From Enterobacter asburiae (lineage in GTDB: Bacteria; Pseudomonadota; Gammaproteobacteria; Enterobacterales; Enterobacteriaceae), in contig NZ_AP019632.1 of the NCBI RefSeq assembly GCF_007035645.1, positions 4,464,001-4,528,000 of the forward strand: a stretch of DNA of 64,000 nucleotides, in the 5' to 3' direction. The notes under the pieces were generated by a model. The model was not told the DNA's origin and did no database searches. It was given only the letters and a program-made list of their open reading frames with translations. The translations under genes and the position numbers were made by a program. Positions 12,029 to 25,010 of this stretch are shown piece by piece; within the stretch, counting starts at the first letter, position 1, and each line of letters opens with the position of its first letter.

Positions 12029-12055
12029 GCTTTATTGACTCCCGTCTGACTATTT

Positions 12056-12080
12056 AATGGGACGGTGCGTGCCGTCCCAA
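12056..12080 (-). other. Stem-loop between ilvE and ilvD
   Basis: The inverted repeat TGGGACGG / CCGTCCCA with a short loop sits inside the ilv operon, between the ilvE stop and the ilvD start. On the transcribed strand it is followed by ATTAAATAG, not a true T-run. It may affect mRNA processing or partial termination; the function is inferred only. Confidence 0.55.
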
Positions 12081-12088
12081 ATTTATGC

Positions 12089-13018
12089 TTAGTGATTAAC
12101 CTGATCCAACCAGCCGTATTTATCTTCTGTCTCGCCGGTGAAGAGGCCGAAGAACGCTTGCTGAATACGTTTGGTGACCGGGCCACAGCGGCCTTCGCCC
12201 ACCTGGATACCGTCCACGCTGCGTACCGGCGTGATTTCAGCCGCCGTACCGGACATGAACACTTCATCCGCCAGATACAGGGATTCGCGGGACAGCACCT
12301 GCTCGCGCACTTCGATACCCAGATCTTTCGCCAGCTTGATGATGGCGTCACGGGTGATGCCCGGCAGCGCGGACGAGGTGAATGGCGGCGTGAACAGAAT
12401 GCCGTCTTTCACTTCAAACAGGTTTTCACCCGCACCTTCTGAGATGTAGCCATTTACGTCGAGGGCGATACCTTCCTGATAGCCGTGGCGGCGCGCTTCG
12501 CTACCGACCAGCAATGAGGAGAGATAGTTACCGCCTGCTTTCGCGGCGGTCGGGATGGTGTTTGGCGCCACGCGGTTCCAGGAAGAGACCATTGCGTCGA
12601 TCCCCTGCTCCAGGGCTTCTGCACCCAGGTAAGCACCCCACGGGAACGCGGCAATGATCACATCTGTGGTATAGCCGGCTGGCGGGTTCACGCCCATACC
12701 GACATCGCCCACAAACACCAGCGGACGAATATAGGCGCTGGTCAGGTTGTTCTTGCGAATCACGTCGCGACAGGCTTCCATCAGCTCATCGACGCTTTGA
12801 GAAACCGGGAAACGATAAATTTTGGCTGAGTCATGCAGACGCTGCATGTGTTCGCGATGGCGGAACACCACTGGCCCTTTGTGAGAATCGTAGCAGCGGA
12901 TGCCTTCAAATACGGAGGTACCGTAGTGCAGCGCGTGGGACATCACGTGGACCTTCGCGTCCTCCCAGCGAACCATCTCACCGTTGAACCAAATGTAATC
13001 AGCTTTTTTTGTCGTCAT
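12089..13018 (-). CDS. ilvE: Branched-chain amino acid aminotransferase
   Basis: PLP fold-type IV transaminase that makes isoleucine, leucine and valine from their keto acids with glutamate. 309 residues, the same as E. coli. The PLP lysine is Lys160 in the segment IPTAAKAGGNYL; the phosphate-binding and substrate regions (GITRDAIIKLAKDLG) are conserved. It lies 18 bases after ilvM inside ilvLGMEDA and is therefore under attenuation at ilvL. Confidence 0.98.
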   Translation of the reverse strand: MTTKKADYIWFNGEMVRWEDAKVHVMSHALHYGTSVFEGIRCYDSHKGPVVFRHREHMQRLHDSAKIYRFPVSQSVDELMEACRDVIRKNNLTSAYIRPLVFVGDVGMGVNPPAGYTTDVIIAAFPWGAYLGAEALEQGIDAMVSSWNRVAPNTIPTAAKAGGNYLSSLLVGSEARRHGYQEGIALDVNGYISEGAGENLFEVKDGILFTPPFTSSALPGITRDAIIKLAKDLGIEVREQVLSRESLYLADEVFMSGTAAEITPVRSVDGIQVGEGRCGPVTKRIQQAFFGLFTGETEDKYGWLDQVNH

Positions 13019-13036
13019 TTTTTCGTCCTGTCACGC

Positions 13037-13300
13037 TTAAGCGCGGATTTGTTGTGATGTGGTTGTGCTCTGGCAGATGGCAACATGGGCAACGTCTACC
13101 AGCTTTGATAACTGACTAAACAGTAAGTCGACCGACCGCGGGCTGGCAACGGTTAATTCGATACTGATATTCCGGGCGTCAGTGGCCGTCTCCATATTCA
13201 TAGAGCAAATCTGAAAACCACGATGACGCACCACACGCAAAACGCGTTCTAAGGTTTCCGGGTTGAAGCGAGCCTGTACGGCGACCTGATGCTGCATCAT
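13037..13300 (-). CDS. ilvM: Acetohydroxy acid synthase II small subunit
   Basis: 87-residue ACT-domain subunit needed for activity and stability of AHAS II. The ACT pattern is seen in [19 protein letters not shown] and the strand NISIELTV. Its ATG overlaps the ilvG stop by four bases (ATGA type), so the two subunits are translationally coupled and probably made in equal amounts. AHAS II lacks valine feedback inhibition, unlike isoenzymes I and III. Confidence 0.97.
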   Translation of the reverse strand: MMQHQVAVQARFNPETLERVLRVVRHRGFQICSMNMETATDARNISIELTVASPRSVDLLFSQLSKLVDVAHVAICQSTTTSQQIRA

Positions 13301-14943
13301 GATAATTTCTCCATCATTTGTGAGTTGCTGGCACCAGGCGGTACCAACGGCCAGACGTTCTCGAGTTCGTCGATTGAGACATGAAGCAGGTAAGGCCCAT
13401 CGCTGTTCAGCATGGTGTCGAGCGCCGCTTCAACCTGATCTTTACGGGTGATGTGCTGACCAGGGATGCCGAAGGCGCTGGCCAGGGTGAGGAAATCGGG
13501 GTTATCGGTGAGAGTCGTTTCGCTGTAGCGCTCCTGGAAGAACAGCTGTTGCCACTGGCGAACCATTCCTAAACGCTGGTTGTCGAGCAACACGATCTTC
13601 AGCGGCAACTGCTTGCGCTTAACGGTGCCGAGCTCCTGAACGTTCATCATGAAGGAGCCGTCACCGGAGATACAGATAACGGTGTCGTTCGGGCGGGCAA
13701 CCTGCGCGCCAACGGCTGCCGGCAGACCGAAGCCCATCGTCCCTAACCCGCTGGAGGTGATGAAGTTTTCCGGACGGGTGTAGGTCATGTGCTGCGCGGA
13801 CCACATCTGGTGCTGGCCTACGTCGGTGGTGACGACGCTGTCAGCCGGTTTACGGTCGGACAACTGCTTCAACAGCAGCGGCGCGTAGATGGCCTCGCCG
13901 GGGTGGTCGTAACGCCAGGCGTGCTCGGCGCGCATATCAGCGGTGTGCTGACGCCATGCGTTGATATCCAGCGGCTGCTGCAATGCCGGTAAGAGCGCGT
14001 TGAGATCGCCCTGCAAGGCGACATGCGCCTGACGCAGCTTGTTCATCTCCGCCGGGTCGATATCCATATGGATGACTTTGGCGTTCGGCGCAAAGGTATT
14101 CAGCTTGCCGGTAACGCGGTCGTCAAAACGGGCCCCTACAGCGATGAGCAGATCGCACTCCTGCACCGCCAGGTTTGCCGCTTTGGTGCCGTGCATCCCC
14201 AGCATGCCCAGATAGTAGGGGTAATCCGCGTCGACTGCACCGAGACCTTTCAGCGTGCAGGTCGCTGGCATCTGCGTTGTTGCGATAAATTCGCGCAGGG
14301 CAGGAACGGCCTGCGCCATGCCTACGCCACCGCCGACGTACAGCATCGGCTGTTTCGCCTGGGCCAGCATCTGACGGGCCTCTTCAACTTCCGCTTCCGG
14401 AAAGGCATCGTCGCTTTCAACGGTAGAGAAGTGCGGTTCCAGATCGCCGAGTGCCACCTGGATATCTTTCGGGATATCAACCAGAACCGGACCGGGACGA
14501 CCGGAGTTTGCCACATCGAACGCTTCTGCCATTACGCGCGGCAGCTCTTCCAGAGACTGGACGAGGAAGCTGTGTTTGGTGCAGGCCAGCGATAAACCGA
14601 GGACGTCAACTTCCTGGAAAGCATCGGTACCGATGAACGGCGACGCCACCTGCCCGGTGATGGCGACAACGGGAACGGAATCCAGCAGCGCGTCAGCCAG
14701 GCCGGTGATCAGGTTCGTTGCGCCCGGGCCTGAAGTCGCCATACACACGCCGGTTTTACCGGTCGCGCGGGCGTAGCCAATGGCTGCCATCGCTGCGCCC
14801 TGCTCGTGTCGGCACAAGAGATGTTCCACGCCGCCGTCATACAGTGCATCGTAAATCGGCATAATTGCGCCACCCGGATAACCGAATACGGTTTCGACTC
14901 CCTGCGTGCGCAACGCATGTACTACCCACTGTGCCCCATTCAT
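13297..14943 (-). CDS. ilvG: Acetohydroxy acid synthase II large subunit (intact)
   Basis: Thiamine-diphosphate enzyme that condenses pyruvate with pyruvate or 2-oxobutanoate. 548 residues without interruption. The catalytic Glu47 (CRHEQGAAM) and the ThDP/Mg motif [14 protein letters not shown] with downstream NQRLGMV are present, along with the FAD-binding middle region ([20 protein letters not shown]). In E. coli K-12 this gene carries a frameshift that causes valine sensitivity; here the frame is open. It is the first structural gene after the ilvL attenuator. Confidence 0.98.
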   Translation of the reverse strand: MNGAQWVVHALRTQGVETVFGYPGGAIMPIYDALYDGGVEHLLCRHEQGAAMAAIGYARATGKTGVCMATSGPGATNLITGLADALLDSVPVVAITGQVASPFIGTDAFQEVDVLGLSLACTKHSFLVQSLEELPRVMAEAFDVANSGRPGPVLVDIPKDIQVALGDLEPHFSTVESDDAFPEAEVEEARQMLAQAKQPMLYVGGGVGMAQAVPALREFIATTQMPATCTLKGLGAVDADYPYYLGMLGMHGTKAANLAVQECDLLIAVGARFDDRVTGKLNTFAPNAKVIHMDIDPAEMNKLRQAHVALQGDLNALLPALQQPLDINAWRQHTADMRAEHAWRYDHPGEAIYAPLLLKQLSDRKPADSVVTTDVGQHQMWSAQHMTYTRPENFITSSGLGTMGFGLPAAVGAQVARPNDTVICISGDGSFMMNVQELGTVKRKQLPLKIVLLDNQRLGMVRQWQQLFFQERYSETTLTDNPDFLTLASAFGIPGQHITRKDQVEAALDTMLNSDGPYLLHVSIDELENVWPLVPPGASNSQMMEKLS

Positions 14944-15025
14944 AGTTAGTTCCCCGTCATAAATCGGGAGAAACAGAATTTTGTGCTAGTCGTCATTCTC
15001 TGCTCCTCATTTACGTTTTTTAGTC

Positions 15026-15060
15026 ATAAAAAAACCCCCGGACCTTTCGGTGCGGGGGTC
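15026..15060 (-). terminator. ilvGMEDA attenuator terminator
   Basis: On the minus strand the sequence reads ACCCCCGCACC, a short loop, then GGTCCGGGGGT followed by a run of T (plus-strand A7 at 15028-15034). It lies 22-56 bases beyond the ilvL stop and before ilvG, which is the arrangement of the leader attenuator. Stalling at the Ile, Val and Leu codons of ilvL should prevent its formation. Confidence 0.93.
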
Positions 15061-15082
15061 TTAGTTCGTTAAGGCTTGATTT

Positions 15083-15181
15083 CTAAGCCTTTCCTCGTCC
15101 AAGTGCAGCCCCGCACGGTGGGATAATAATCACCACCACGCTAATCACGACCAGGCTAATCACTCGTAGAAGGGCTGTCAT
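15083..15181 (-). CDS. ilvL: ilv operon leader peptide
   Basis: A 32-residue leader peptide starting MTALLRVISL. The middle reads VVISVVVIII, so 15 of 32 codons are Ile, Val or Leu, the sensors for attenuation. It appears identical to the E. coli leader as I remember it. The ATG at 15181 is used; the frame remains open upstream to 15343 but that part crosses the promoter. Translation rate of this peptide sets whether RNA polymerase passes the terminator at 15026-15060. Confidence 0.95.
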   Translation of the reverse strand: MTALLRVISLVVISVVVIIIPPCGAALGRGKA

Positions 15182-15522
15182 TTTCAGTTCTTTTTGCAGC
15201 TTGTTCGAAGGAATACCTAAAGAGTTATCACAGTTTTTAAATAAAACACAAGATTTATTTATGACGGATTTGATTAGGCCGCGAATCATATTTCTTAAAA
15301 CCGTTGTTTTATATACAGAAATTAGAAAATGAATATTTTTCATTTTTTTACTGCGGTTTTAAGCGTCAAAACGGGGCTTTTTATATTCTGCGAGGAGGCT
15401 TCCACGGTTATGAAAGGGTTTCATTGTGTGTTTAAAATCTCTGAACAGGCGGCGTAAATTCGCAAAATGACGCTAAAAAGAAAAAACAGGCGCTGGCATA
15501 GTCACACCAGGAGGTAGTGCAA
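15182..15522. promoter_or_regulatory. ilvL promoter and ilvL/yifB divergent region
   Basis: On the minus strand TTGTGT (15246-15251) and ATAACT (15223-15228) are 17 bases apart and lie 42 bases before ilvL, fitting the main ilvG promoter. Upstream to about 15400 the DNA is very A/T-rich with runs such as ATTTTTCATTTTTTT. This fits the IHF-responsive upstream activating region known in E. coli. The rest leads to yifB on the plus strand, with AGGAGG at 15509-15514. No additional gene is seen. Confidence 0.7.
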
Positions 15523-17043
15523 ATGTCACTGTCAGTTGTTTATACGCGTGCGGCTCTCGGGGTAAAGGCACCGCTTATTTCCGTCGAGGTTCATTTGAGC
15601 AATGGGCTACCCGGACTCACGCTTGTCGGGTTACCTGAAACGACGGTTAAAGAGGCCAGGGATCGCGTTCGCAGCGCAATAATAAATAGCGGTTATACCT
15701 TCCCCGCGAAGAAGATCACCATCAACCTTGCCCCCGCCGATCTGCCTAAAGAGGGGGGACGATACGATTTACCTATCGCAATTGCCCTTCTCGCGGCTTC
15801 TGAGCAGCTTAATACGACACGGCTAGGCTCGTATGAGTTCGTTGGCGAACTCGCGCTCACAGGCGCGTTAAGAGGCGTTCCCGGTGCGATATCGGGAGCG
15901 CTGGAAGCCATACGAGCAGGGCGGCAAATCATTGTCGCCAATGAAAACGCATCAGAAGTGAGTCTTATCGCCGAGAAGGGGTGTCTCATCGCCGGGCATT
16001 TACAGGAAGTTTGTGCCTGGCTGGAAGGGCGACATGAACTGTCCGAGCCGGAGGAGTGTGATGATGTTATAGCGGATGCACCAGAGGATCTCAGCGAGAT
16101 TATGGGACAGGAGCAAGGGAAACGGGCGCTGGAGATTACGGCTGCAGGTGGACACAATCTTCTGTTAATTGGCCCGCCAGGTACGGGTAAAACCATGCTG
16201 GCAAGCAGGTTGAGTGGGTTACTTCCACCGCTCAATAATCATGAAGCGCTGGAAAGTGCCGCCATATATAGCCTTATCAGTTCGACGTCGTTGCAAAAAC
16301 AGTGGCGCCGCCGTCCTTTTCGTTCGCCGCATCATAGCGCTTCACTGACGGCAATGGTCGGCGGCGGATCTATCCCCGGGCCGGGAGAGATCTCGCTGGC
16401 ACACAATGGCATTCTGTTTCTTGATGAACTACCTGAATTTGAGCGCCGTGTGCTGGATGCACTAAGAGAGCCCATTGAATCCGGTGAGATACATATCTCA
16501 CGCACGCGAGCCAAAATAAGCTATCCCGCACAGTTTCAGCTGGTCGCGGCGATGAATCCCAGCCCGACGGGTCACTACCAGGGCAACCATAACCGCTGTA
16601 CGCCAGAGCAGACGTTGCGCTATCTGGGTAAGTTATCCGGCCCGTTCCTCGACCGTTTCGATTTATCCCTCGAAATTCCCCTTCCCCCGCCGGGTCTGCT
16701 CAGGCAAACGGGCATAACGGGTGAAAGCTCAGCGGAGGTACGCGAACGGGTGATTGCTGCTCAGACGCGGCAGTACGCTCGTCAGAACAGGCTGAATGCG
16801 CGGCTGGATAATGCCGGGATCCGGCAGTTTTGTTCACTTAACGTTGAGGATGCGGGATGGCTGGAGGAGACGTTAACGCGGTTCGGGCTGTCCATACGTG
16901 CGTGGCAGCGTTTGCTGAAGGTGGCCAGAACTATTGCTGACGTAGAGGGGTGCAATGACATTGAGAGGAAACATTTGCAGGAGGCGCTGAGCTACCGCGC
17001 TATCGATCGTTTGCTGCTGCATTTGCAGAAATTGCTGGCATAA
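15523..17043 (+). CDS. yifB: YifB/ComM family AAA+ ATPase
   Basis: Mg-chelatase-like AAA+ ATPase; the ComM orthologue of naturally competent bacteria is a branch-migration helicase for DNA uptake recombination, while the role in enterics is less clear. ATG at 15523 has AGGAGG eight bases upstream and gives 506 residues, the E. coli length. The Lon-like N-domain (GLPETTVKEARDRVRSA) runs to about 180. Walker A GPPGTGKT is at 217-224 and Walker B GILFLDELPEF follows. The C-terminal lid contains SYRAIDRLLLHLQKL. Compared with other genes here it looks less conserved relative to E. coli and uses more rare codons (AGG, AGA, ATA). A bidirectional terminator separates it from maoP. Confidence 0.93.
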   Translation: MSLSVVYTRAALGVKAPLISVEVHLSNGLPGLTLVGLPETTVKEARDRVRSAIINSGYTFPAKKITINLAPADLPKEGGRYDLPIAIALLAASEQLNTTRLGSYEFVGELALTGALRGVPGAISGALEAIRAGRQIIVANENASEVSLIAEKGCLIAGHLQEVCAWLEGRHELSEPEECDDVIADAPEDLSEIMGQEQGKRALEITAAGGHNLLLIGPPGTGKTMLASRLSGLLPPLNNHEALESAAIYSLISSTSLQKQWRRRPFRSPHHSASLTAMVGGGSIPGPGEISLAHNGILFLDELPEFERRVLDALREPIESGEIHISRTRAKISYPAQFQLVAAMNPSPTGHYQGNHNRCTPEQTLRYLGKLSGPFLDRFDLSLEIPLPPPGLLRQTGITGESSAEVRERVIAAQTRQYARQNRLNARLDNAGIRQFCSLNVEDAGWLEETLTRFGLSIRAWQRLLKVARTIADVEGCNDIERKHLQEALSYRAIDRLLLHLQKLLA

Positions 17044-17067
17044 AAAAAGGGGCCGTAGCCCCTTCTC
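17043..17067. terminator. Bidirectional terminator between yifB and maoP
   Basis: AAGGGGC / GCCCCTT stem with a short loop, with an A-run on the left and T/C-rich sequence on the right. The A-run gives a T-run for maoP transcripts on the minus strand. Confidence 0.75.
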
Positions 17068-17073
17068 TTCATT

Positions 17074-17412
17074 TTAGTCATCAGACTCGGTGTAGTCTTC
17101 TGCACCTTCCATCTGCGGCTTGCCGCCAGACAGCGTATGGAAGCGCTTTGGACGCTTAATGCGCGCCATGTACTTAATCCATACGCGTTCCGCTTCAGAC
17201 TCCGGCTCACGCTCACCACGGCAAACAGAAACAAACTGTTTCTCGTCTTCGGTAGCAGGTTCACGCTTCCCCAGATCCAGCTCGTTAAAGGCATAACCAT
17301 GGCGCTCAAGCAGTTGAGCTTCTTTGATGGTGAAATCGCCGTGACGAGAGAACCCGCGCGGATAATGTTTATTGTCGAAAAAACGATTAGTCGTCGTAAA
17401 GCTTTCCGCCAT
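17074..17412 (-). CDS. maoP: Macrodomain Ori organisation protein MaoP
   Basis: 112-residue DUF413-type protein, formerly YifE, closely matching E. coli. It works with the nearby maoS site to structure the Ori macrodomain in E. coli. The sequence is rich in charged residues ([17 protein letters not shown]) with an acidic C-terminus; no membrane segment is seen. It is divergent from hdfR and convergent with yifB. The maoS site should lie close by, probably in the gap 17413-17530, but I cannot identify it with certainty. Confidence 0.93.
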   Translation of the reverse strand: MAESFTTTNRFFDNKHYPRGFSRHGDFTIKEAQLLERHGYAFNELDLGKREPATEDEKQFVSVCRGEREPESEAERVWIKYMARIKRPKRFHTLSGGKPQMEGAEDYTESDD

Positions 17413-17530
17413 CCTACACGCTCCTAATTCTTTGGCCGAGCTATTTATGGCGCGGAGTATTAGTTACGCTTGACAGAGTGTAAAACAAAACATTTAAATC
17501 ATAACGACAAATAATTTTGCGGAGAAAGAT

Positions 17531-18352
17531 GTGGATACGGAATTGCTTAAAACTTTCCTTGAAGTGAGCAGAACACGCCACTTTGGGCGAGCAGCTGAAG
17601 CCCTTTACCTGACGCAGTCAGCAGTCAGTTTTCGTATTCGACAGCTGGAAAATCAACTGGGTGTGAATCTTTTTACCCGCCATCGCAACAATATTCGCTT
17701 AACGCCTGCCGGTGAGAAACTGCTGCCGTATGCAGAAACGCTCATGAATACCTGGCAGGCGGCACGTAAAGAGGTGGCACATACTTCGAGGCATAATGAG
17801 TTCTCGATAGGAGCCAGCGCTTCTCTGTGGGAATGCATGCTAAGTCAGTGGCTTACCCGACTGTATCATTCACATGGCCACCTGCAATTTGAGGCCAGAA
17901 TTGCGCAACGGCAGTCGCTTGTTAAGCAACTTCATGAGCGCCAGCTTGATCTTCTGATCACAACCGAAGCCCCCAAGATGGACGAATTTAGCAGCCAGAT
18001 TGTGGGCCAGTTTGGCCTGGCACTTTATGCGTCCGAACCTTCGATGATGAAGGCAGACCTGACCTATTTACGCCTGGAATGGGGACCAGATTTTCAGCAG
18101 CACGAAACGGGACTGATTGCACCTGATGATGTTCCGCAGTTAACGACCAGCTCGGCAGAGATCGCCTGTCAGCAGCTGTCCCTGCTGAAAGGTTGTACCT
18201 GGTTACCTGTTCGCTGGGCAGACGCTAAAGCAGGGCTGCACACCGTGATGGATTCCACCACGCTTACCAGGCCGCTGTATGCAATTTGGCTGCAAAACAG
18301 TGATAAGCAATCACAGATAAAAGATCTTTTAAAAATCAATGTAATGGATTGA
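17531..18352 (+). CDS. hdfR: LysR-type regulator HdfR
   Basis: LysR-family regulator; in E. coli it represses flhDC and activates gltBD. GTG start at 17531 with GGAGAAA just upstream, the same start type as E. coli. 273 residues against 279. The HTH lies at about 15-40 ([20 protein letters not shown]). Two differences from E. coli as I recall it: a short deletion near residue 117 ([12 protein letters not shown]) and an earlier stop after LLKINVMD, removing about seven residues. It is oriented toward the rRNA operon's tRNA end, the same neighbour as at E. coli rrnC. Confidence 0.93.
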   Translation: MDTELLKTFLEVSRTRHFGRAAEALYLTQSAVSFRIRQLENQLGVNLFTRHRNNIRLTPAGEKLLPYAETLMNTWQAARKEVAHTSRHNEFSIGASASLWECMLSQWLTRLYHSHGHLQFEARIAQRQSLVKQLHERQLDLLITTEAPKMDEFSSQIVGQFGLALYASEPSMMKADLTYLRLEWGPDFQQHETGLIAPDDVPQLTTSSAEIACQQLSLLKGCTWLPVRWADAKAGLHTVMDSTTLTRPLYAIWLQNSDKQSQIKDLLKINVMD

Positions 18353-18356
18353 TGCA

Positions 18357-18380
18357 TCAGCCAGCAGGGATGCTGGCTGA
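18357..18380 (+). terminator. Stem-loop after hdfR
   Basis: TCAGCCAGCA / TGCTGGCTGA with a GGGA-type loop, four bases after the hdfR stop. No strong T-run follows, so it is a candidate terminator only. Confidence 0.55.
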
Positions 18381-18414
18381 AATTAAGAAGAGAATTTTCT
18401 GCCGTATTTCAGGC

Positions 18415-18444
18415 AAAAAAAATCCTTTGCCGAAGCAAAGGATT
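18415..18444 (-). terminator. rRNA operon terminator
   Basis: On the minus strand AATCCTTTGC / GCAAAGGATT forms a stem followed by at least eight T. It lies six bases past tRNA-Trp and ends the rRNA operon. Confidence 0.9.
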
Positions 18445-18449
18445 CTATA

Positions 18450-18525
18450 TGGCAGGGGCGGAGAGACTCGAACTCGCGACACCCGGTTTTGGAGACCGGT
18501 GCTCTACCAACTGAGCTACGCCCCT
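18450..18525 (-). tRNA. trpT: tRNA-Trp (CCA)
   Basis: 76 bases, from AGGGGCG to encoded CCA. The anticodon arm reads CCGGTCTCCAAAACCGG, anticodon CCA. It is the last gene of the rRNA operon, as at E. coli rrnC. Confidence 0.97.
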
Positions 18526-18578
18526 AAAGTTTTTTGCCATTAAGCCTGCCAACAAGGCAGGCTTAATGTCTTAATAAG

Positions 18579-18655
18579 TGGCGGAACGGACGGGACTCGA
18601 ACCCGCGACCCCCTGCGTGACAGGCAGGTATTCTAACCGACTGAACTACCGCTCC
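18579..18655 (-). tRNA. aspT: tRNA-Asp (GTC)
   Basis: 77 bases, from GGAGCGG to encoded CCA. The anticodon arm is CCTGCCTGTCACGCAGG, anticodon GTC. A hairpin (TAAGCCTGCC / GGCAGGCTTA, 18541-18565) between it and tRNA-Trp may be a processing site. Confidence 0.97.
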
Positions 18656-18708
18656 ACCGAAGACTGCTGTAACCACCGGATTTATGCACCGGCTTACTAC
18701 TTAATTTG

Positions 18709-18828
18709 ATGCCTGGCAGTTCCCTACTCTCACATGGGGAGACCCCACACTACCATCGGCGCTACGGCGTTTCACTTCTGAGTTCGGCATGGGGTCAGGT
18801 GGGACCACCGCGCTAAAGCCGCCAGGCA
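18709..18828 (-). rRNA. rrf: 5S ribosomal RNA
   Basis: 120 bases starting TGCCTGGCGG and ending TGCCAGGCA, the complementary terminal helix of enterobacterial 5S. It lies 68 bases after the 23S end. Confidence 0.97.
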
Positions 18829-18896
18829 AATTCTGTTAATCTGTATCAGGCTGAAAATCATGTCTGTCTCATCCGCCGAAACAGCTTCGGCGTTGT

Positions 18897-21802
<2,906 letters not shown>

Positions 21803-21900
21803 TCACAACCCGAAGATGTTTCACTTCTGATTGCGAAAATTTGAGAGACTCGAACACACATAACATGTGTGTCGTTTCAATTTTCAGCTTGATCCAGATT

Positions 21901-21912
21901 TTTAAAGAGCAA
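21901..21912 (-). promoter_or_regulatory. boxA antitermination element in 16S-23S spacer
   Basis: On the minus strand the spacer reads TGCTCTTTAAA, the rRNA boxA sequence that recruits Nus factors, downstream of tRNA-Ala and about 100 bases before 23S. Confidence 0.75.
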
Positions 21913-21972
21913 AACTTCGCAGTGCACCTTTTCAGGTTCACTCTGAAGTTTTCTTGTGTTCGCAGTAAAAGA

Positions 21973-22048
21973 TGGTGGAGCTATGCGGGATCGAACCGCA
22001 GACCTCCTGCGTGCAAAGCAGGCGCTCTCCCAGCTGAGCTATAGCCCC
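21973..22048 (-). tRNA. alaT: tRNA-Ala (TGC)
   Basis: 76 bases from GGGGCTATAG to CCA. The anticodon arm CCTGCTTTGCACGCAGG has anticodon TGC. It is the second spacer tRNA; the E. coli rrnB and rrnC spacers carry tRNA-Glu instead. The symbol is by type, not by locus. Confidence 0.96.
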
Positions 22049-22090
22049 ATCGTTTATCATCTCTGTACCGCTCATCCTTTAAAAGGATTT

Positions 22091-22167
<77 letters not shown>

Positions 22168-22236
22168 GCAGAGATTTTTACTGCTGTTTTTCATCAGACA
22201 ATCTGTGTGGACACTACAAAGGCAGGTTCTTTAAGG

Positions 22237-23775
<1,539 letters not shown>

Positions 23776-23907
23776 AAGTTTGATGCTCGTGAATTAAACT
23801 TCGTAATGAATTACGTATGTTCACTCAGAGACTTGGTATTCATTTATTGTCCGAAGACATTAAGAATCCATGTCACTTTGAGTGCCCACACAGATTGTCT
23901 GATAAAT

Positions 23908-23919
23908 TGTTAAAGAGCA
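23908..23919 (-). promoter_or_regulatory. boxA in the rRNA leader
   Basis: TGCTCTTTAACA on the minus strand, about 40 bases after P2 and 130 before 16S. It is the leader antitermination signal of rRNA operons. Confidence 0.85.
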
Positions 23920-23959
23920 GTTGCAACGCGGCGTTAAGCTCACCGTTGCGAGGTCCCGT

Positions 23960-23987
23960 ATATTACGTTTTCCTCATTCAGAGTCAA
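23960..23987 (-). promoter_or_regulatory. rRNA promoter P2
   Basis: TTGACT (23982-23987) and TAATAT (23960-23965) on the minus strand with a 16-base spacer, about 115 bases downstream of P1, the enterobacterial rrn arrangement. Confidence 0.85.
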
Positions 23988-24079
23988 GCGATTATTTTTG
24001 CTTTTCTCTGCCGGCGTTCATCTCTGAACCCCGCTAACCCGGCGGCCTGTAAGCCGTTGTTCCGTGTCAGTGGAGGCGC

Positions 24080-24130
24080 ATTATAGGGAGTTCTCAGACG
24101 TTGACAACCCCTCTTTTAAAAAAAACTTTC
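24080..24130 (-). promoter_or_regulatory. rRNA promoter P1 with UP element
   Basis: TTGTCA (24102-24107) and TATAAT (24080-24085) with a 16-base spacer, the suboptimal spacing typical of rrn P1. An A/T-rich stretch (AAAGTTTTTTTTAAAAG) just upstream fits an UP element. A GC-rich discriminator (GCGCC) follows the -10, fitting ppGpp control. Confidence 0.9.
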
Positions 24131-24158
24131 AACCGTCTCTTTTTTGCTCAAAACCGTG

Positions 24159-25010
24159 CTACAGCGCCAGTTTTTCGAGCGTTTCAAAGCCATAACGGCG
24201 TAAAACGGGTAAAAGTTGCTCAGTCTCTTTCGTGATGGCCATACAAAACGCGATATTCGCATCGGTAGATTTCGCATCCGGCGCTTCATGCTCCAGCAGC
24301 CAGGCCGTACGACGGGCGATAGCCGCACCGGAATCCACCAGGCGCGTCCCCTCCGGCAATACCTCTAATAGCTCTTCCTGTAATAGCGGGAAGTGAGTAC
24401 AGCCCAGCACAACGGTATCCGGAGGCTCTGGCATCCGCAGCCACGGACGAAGAATACGACGCAGCTCGTCGAGTGATACCGCCTTTCCATGCAGCTTCGC
24501 TTCAGCCATCTCCACCAGCTCAGCCGAACCCAGCATCGCAATCTGGCATTCGTTGGCAAAACGGTCGATCAGTTCGCGGGTATAAGGACGCTTTACCGTG
24601 CCTCGCGTTGCCAGCAAACCCACAATGCCATTCGCCGTCAGGCGCGCGGCTGGCTTTATTGCAGGAACGACGCCCACAACCGGGAACTGGAATTTTTCAC
24701 GCAGGGCGGGAAGAGAAACGGTGCTCGCCGTATTACAGGCGATGACGGCCAGCGCAAGGGGATAGCGCTTTTGTACCGCGGTGACGATTTCAACCACACG
24801 CTCAACAATAAAATCTTCGCTCTTTTCCCCATACGGGAAAGCGACGTTATCGAAGGCGTAGATGTAATGGAGATCCGGCAGGAGATGCCGAATCTCATCA
24901 TAGACCGAAAGCCCACCGACGCCGGAATCAAACACCAGCACGGTGGGACGCGGATTAGAAGGTGTAGCTGCCAGACAAGGTGTATTCCCGTCCTGCAGTT
25001 TGGTAGCCAT
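24159..25010 (-). CDS. murI: Glutamate racemase
   Basis: Supplies D-glutamate for peptidoglycan; cofactor-independent, with two catalytic cysteines. 283 residues (285 in E. coli). Cys92 in IACNTAST and Cys204 in LGCTHFPLL are present, with the DSGVGGLSV motif at 28-36. The N-terminal extension of about 20 residues characteristic of enterics is kept; this segment mediates activation by UDP-MurNAc-L-Ala. Its first 56 bases overlap the end of btuB in another frame. The rRNA operon P1 promoter lies directly downstream. Confidence 0.97.
   Translation of the reverse strand: MATKLQDGNTPCLAATPSNPRPTVLVFDSGVGGLSVYDEIRHLLPDLHYIYAFDNVAFPYGEKSEDFIVERVVEIVTAVQKRYPLALAVIACNTASTVSLPALREKFQFPVVGVVPAIKPAARLTANGIVGLLATRGTVKRPYTRELIDRFANECQIAMLGSAELVEMAEAKLHGKAVSLDELRRILRPWLRMPEPPDTVVLGCTHFPLLQEELLEVLPEGTRLVDSGAAIARRTAWLLEHEAPDAKSTDANIAFCMAITKETEQLLPVLRRYGFETLEKLAL

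Noticed and set aside
15083..15343. 86-codon version of the ilvL frame
   Set aside because: The upstream 54 codons cross the -10/-35 promoter elements; the 32-codon ilvL start at 15181 is the real one.
24955..25010. 56-base overlap of murI and btuB as a novelty
   Set aside because: The same overlapping arrangement is known in E. coli, so it is ordinary.
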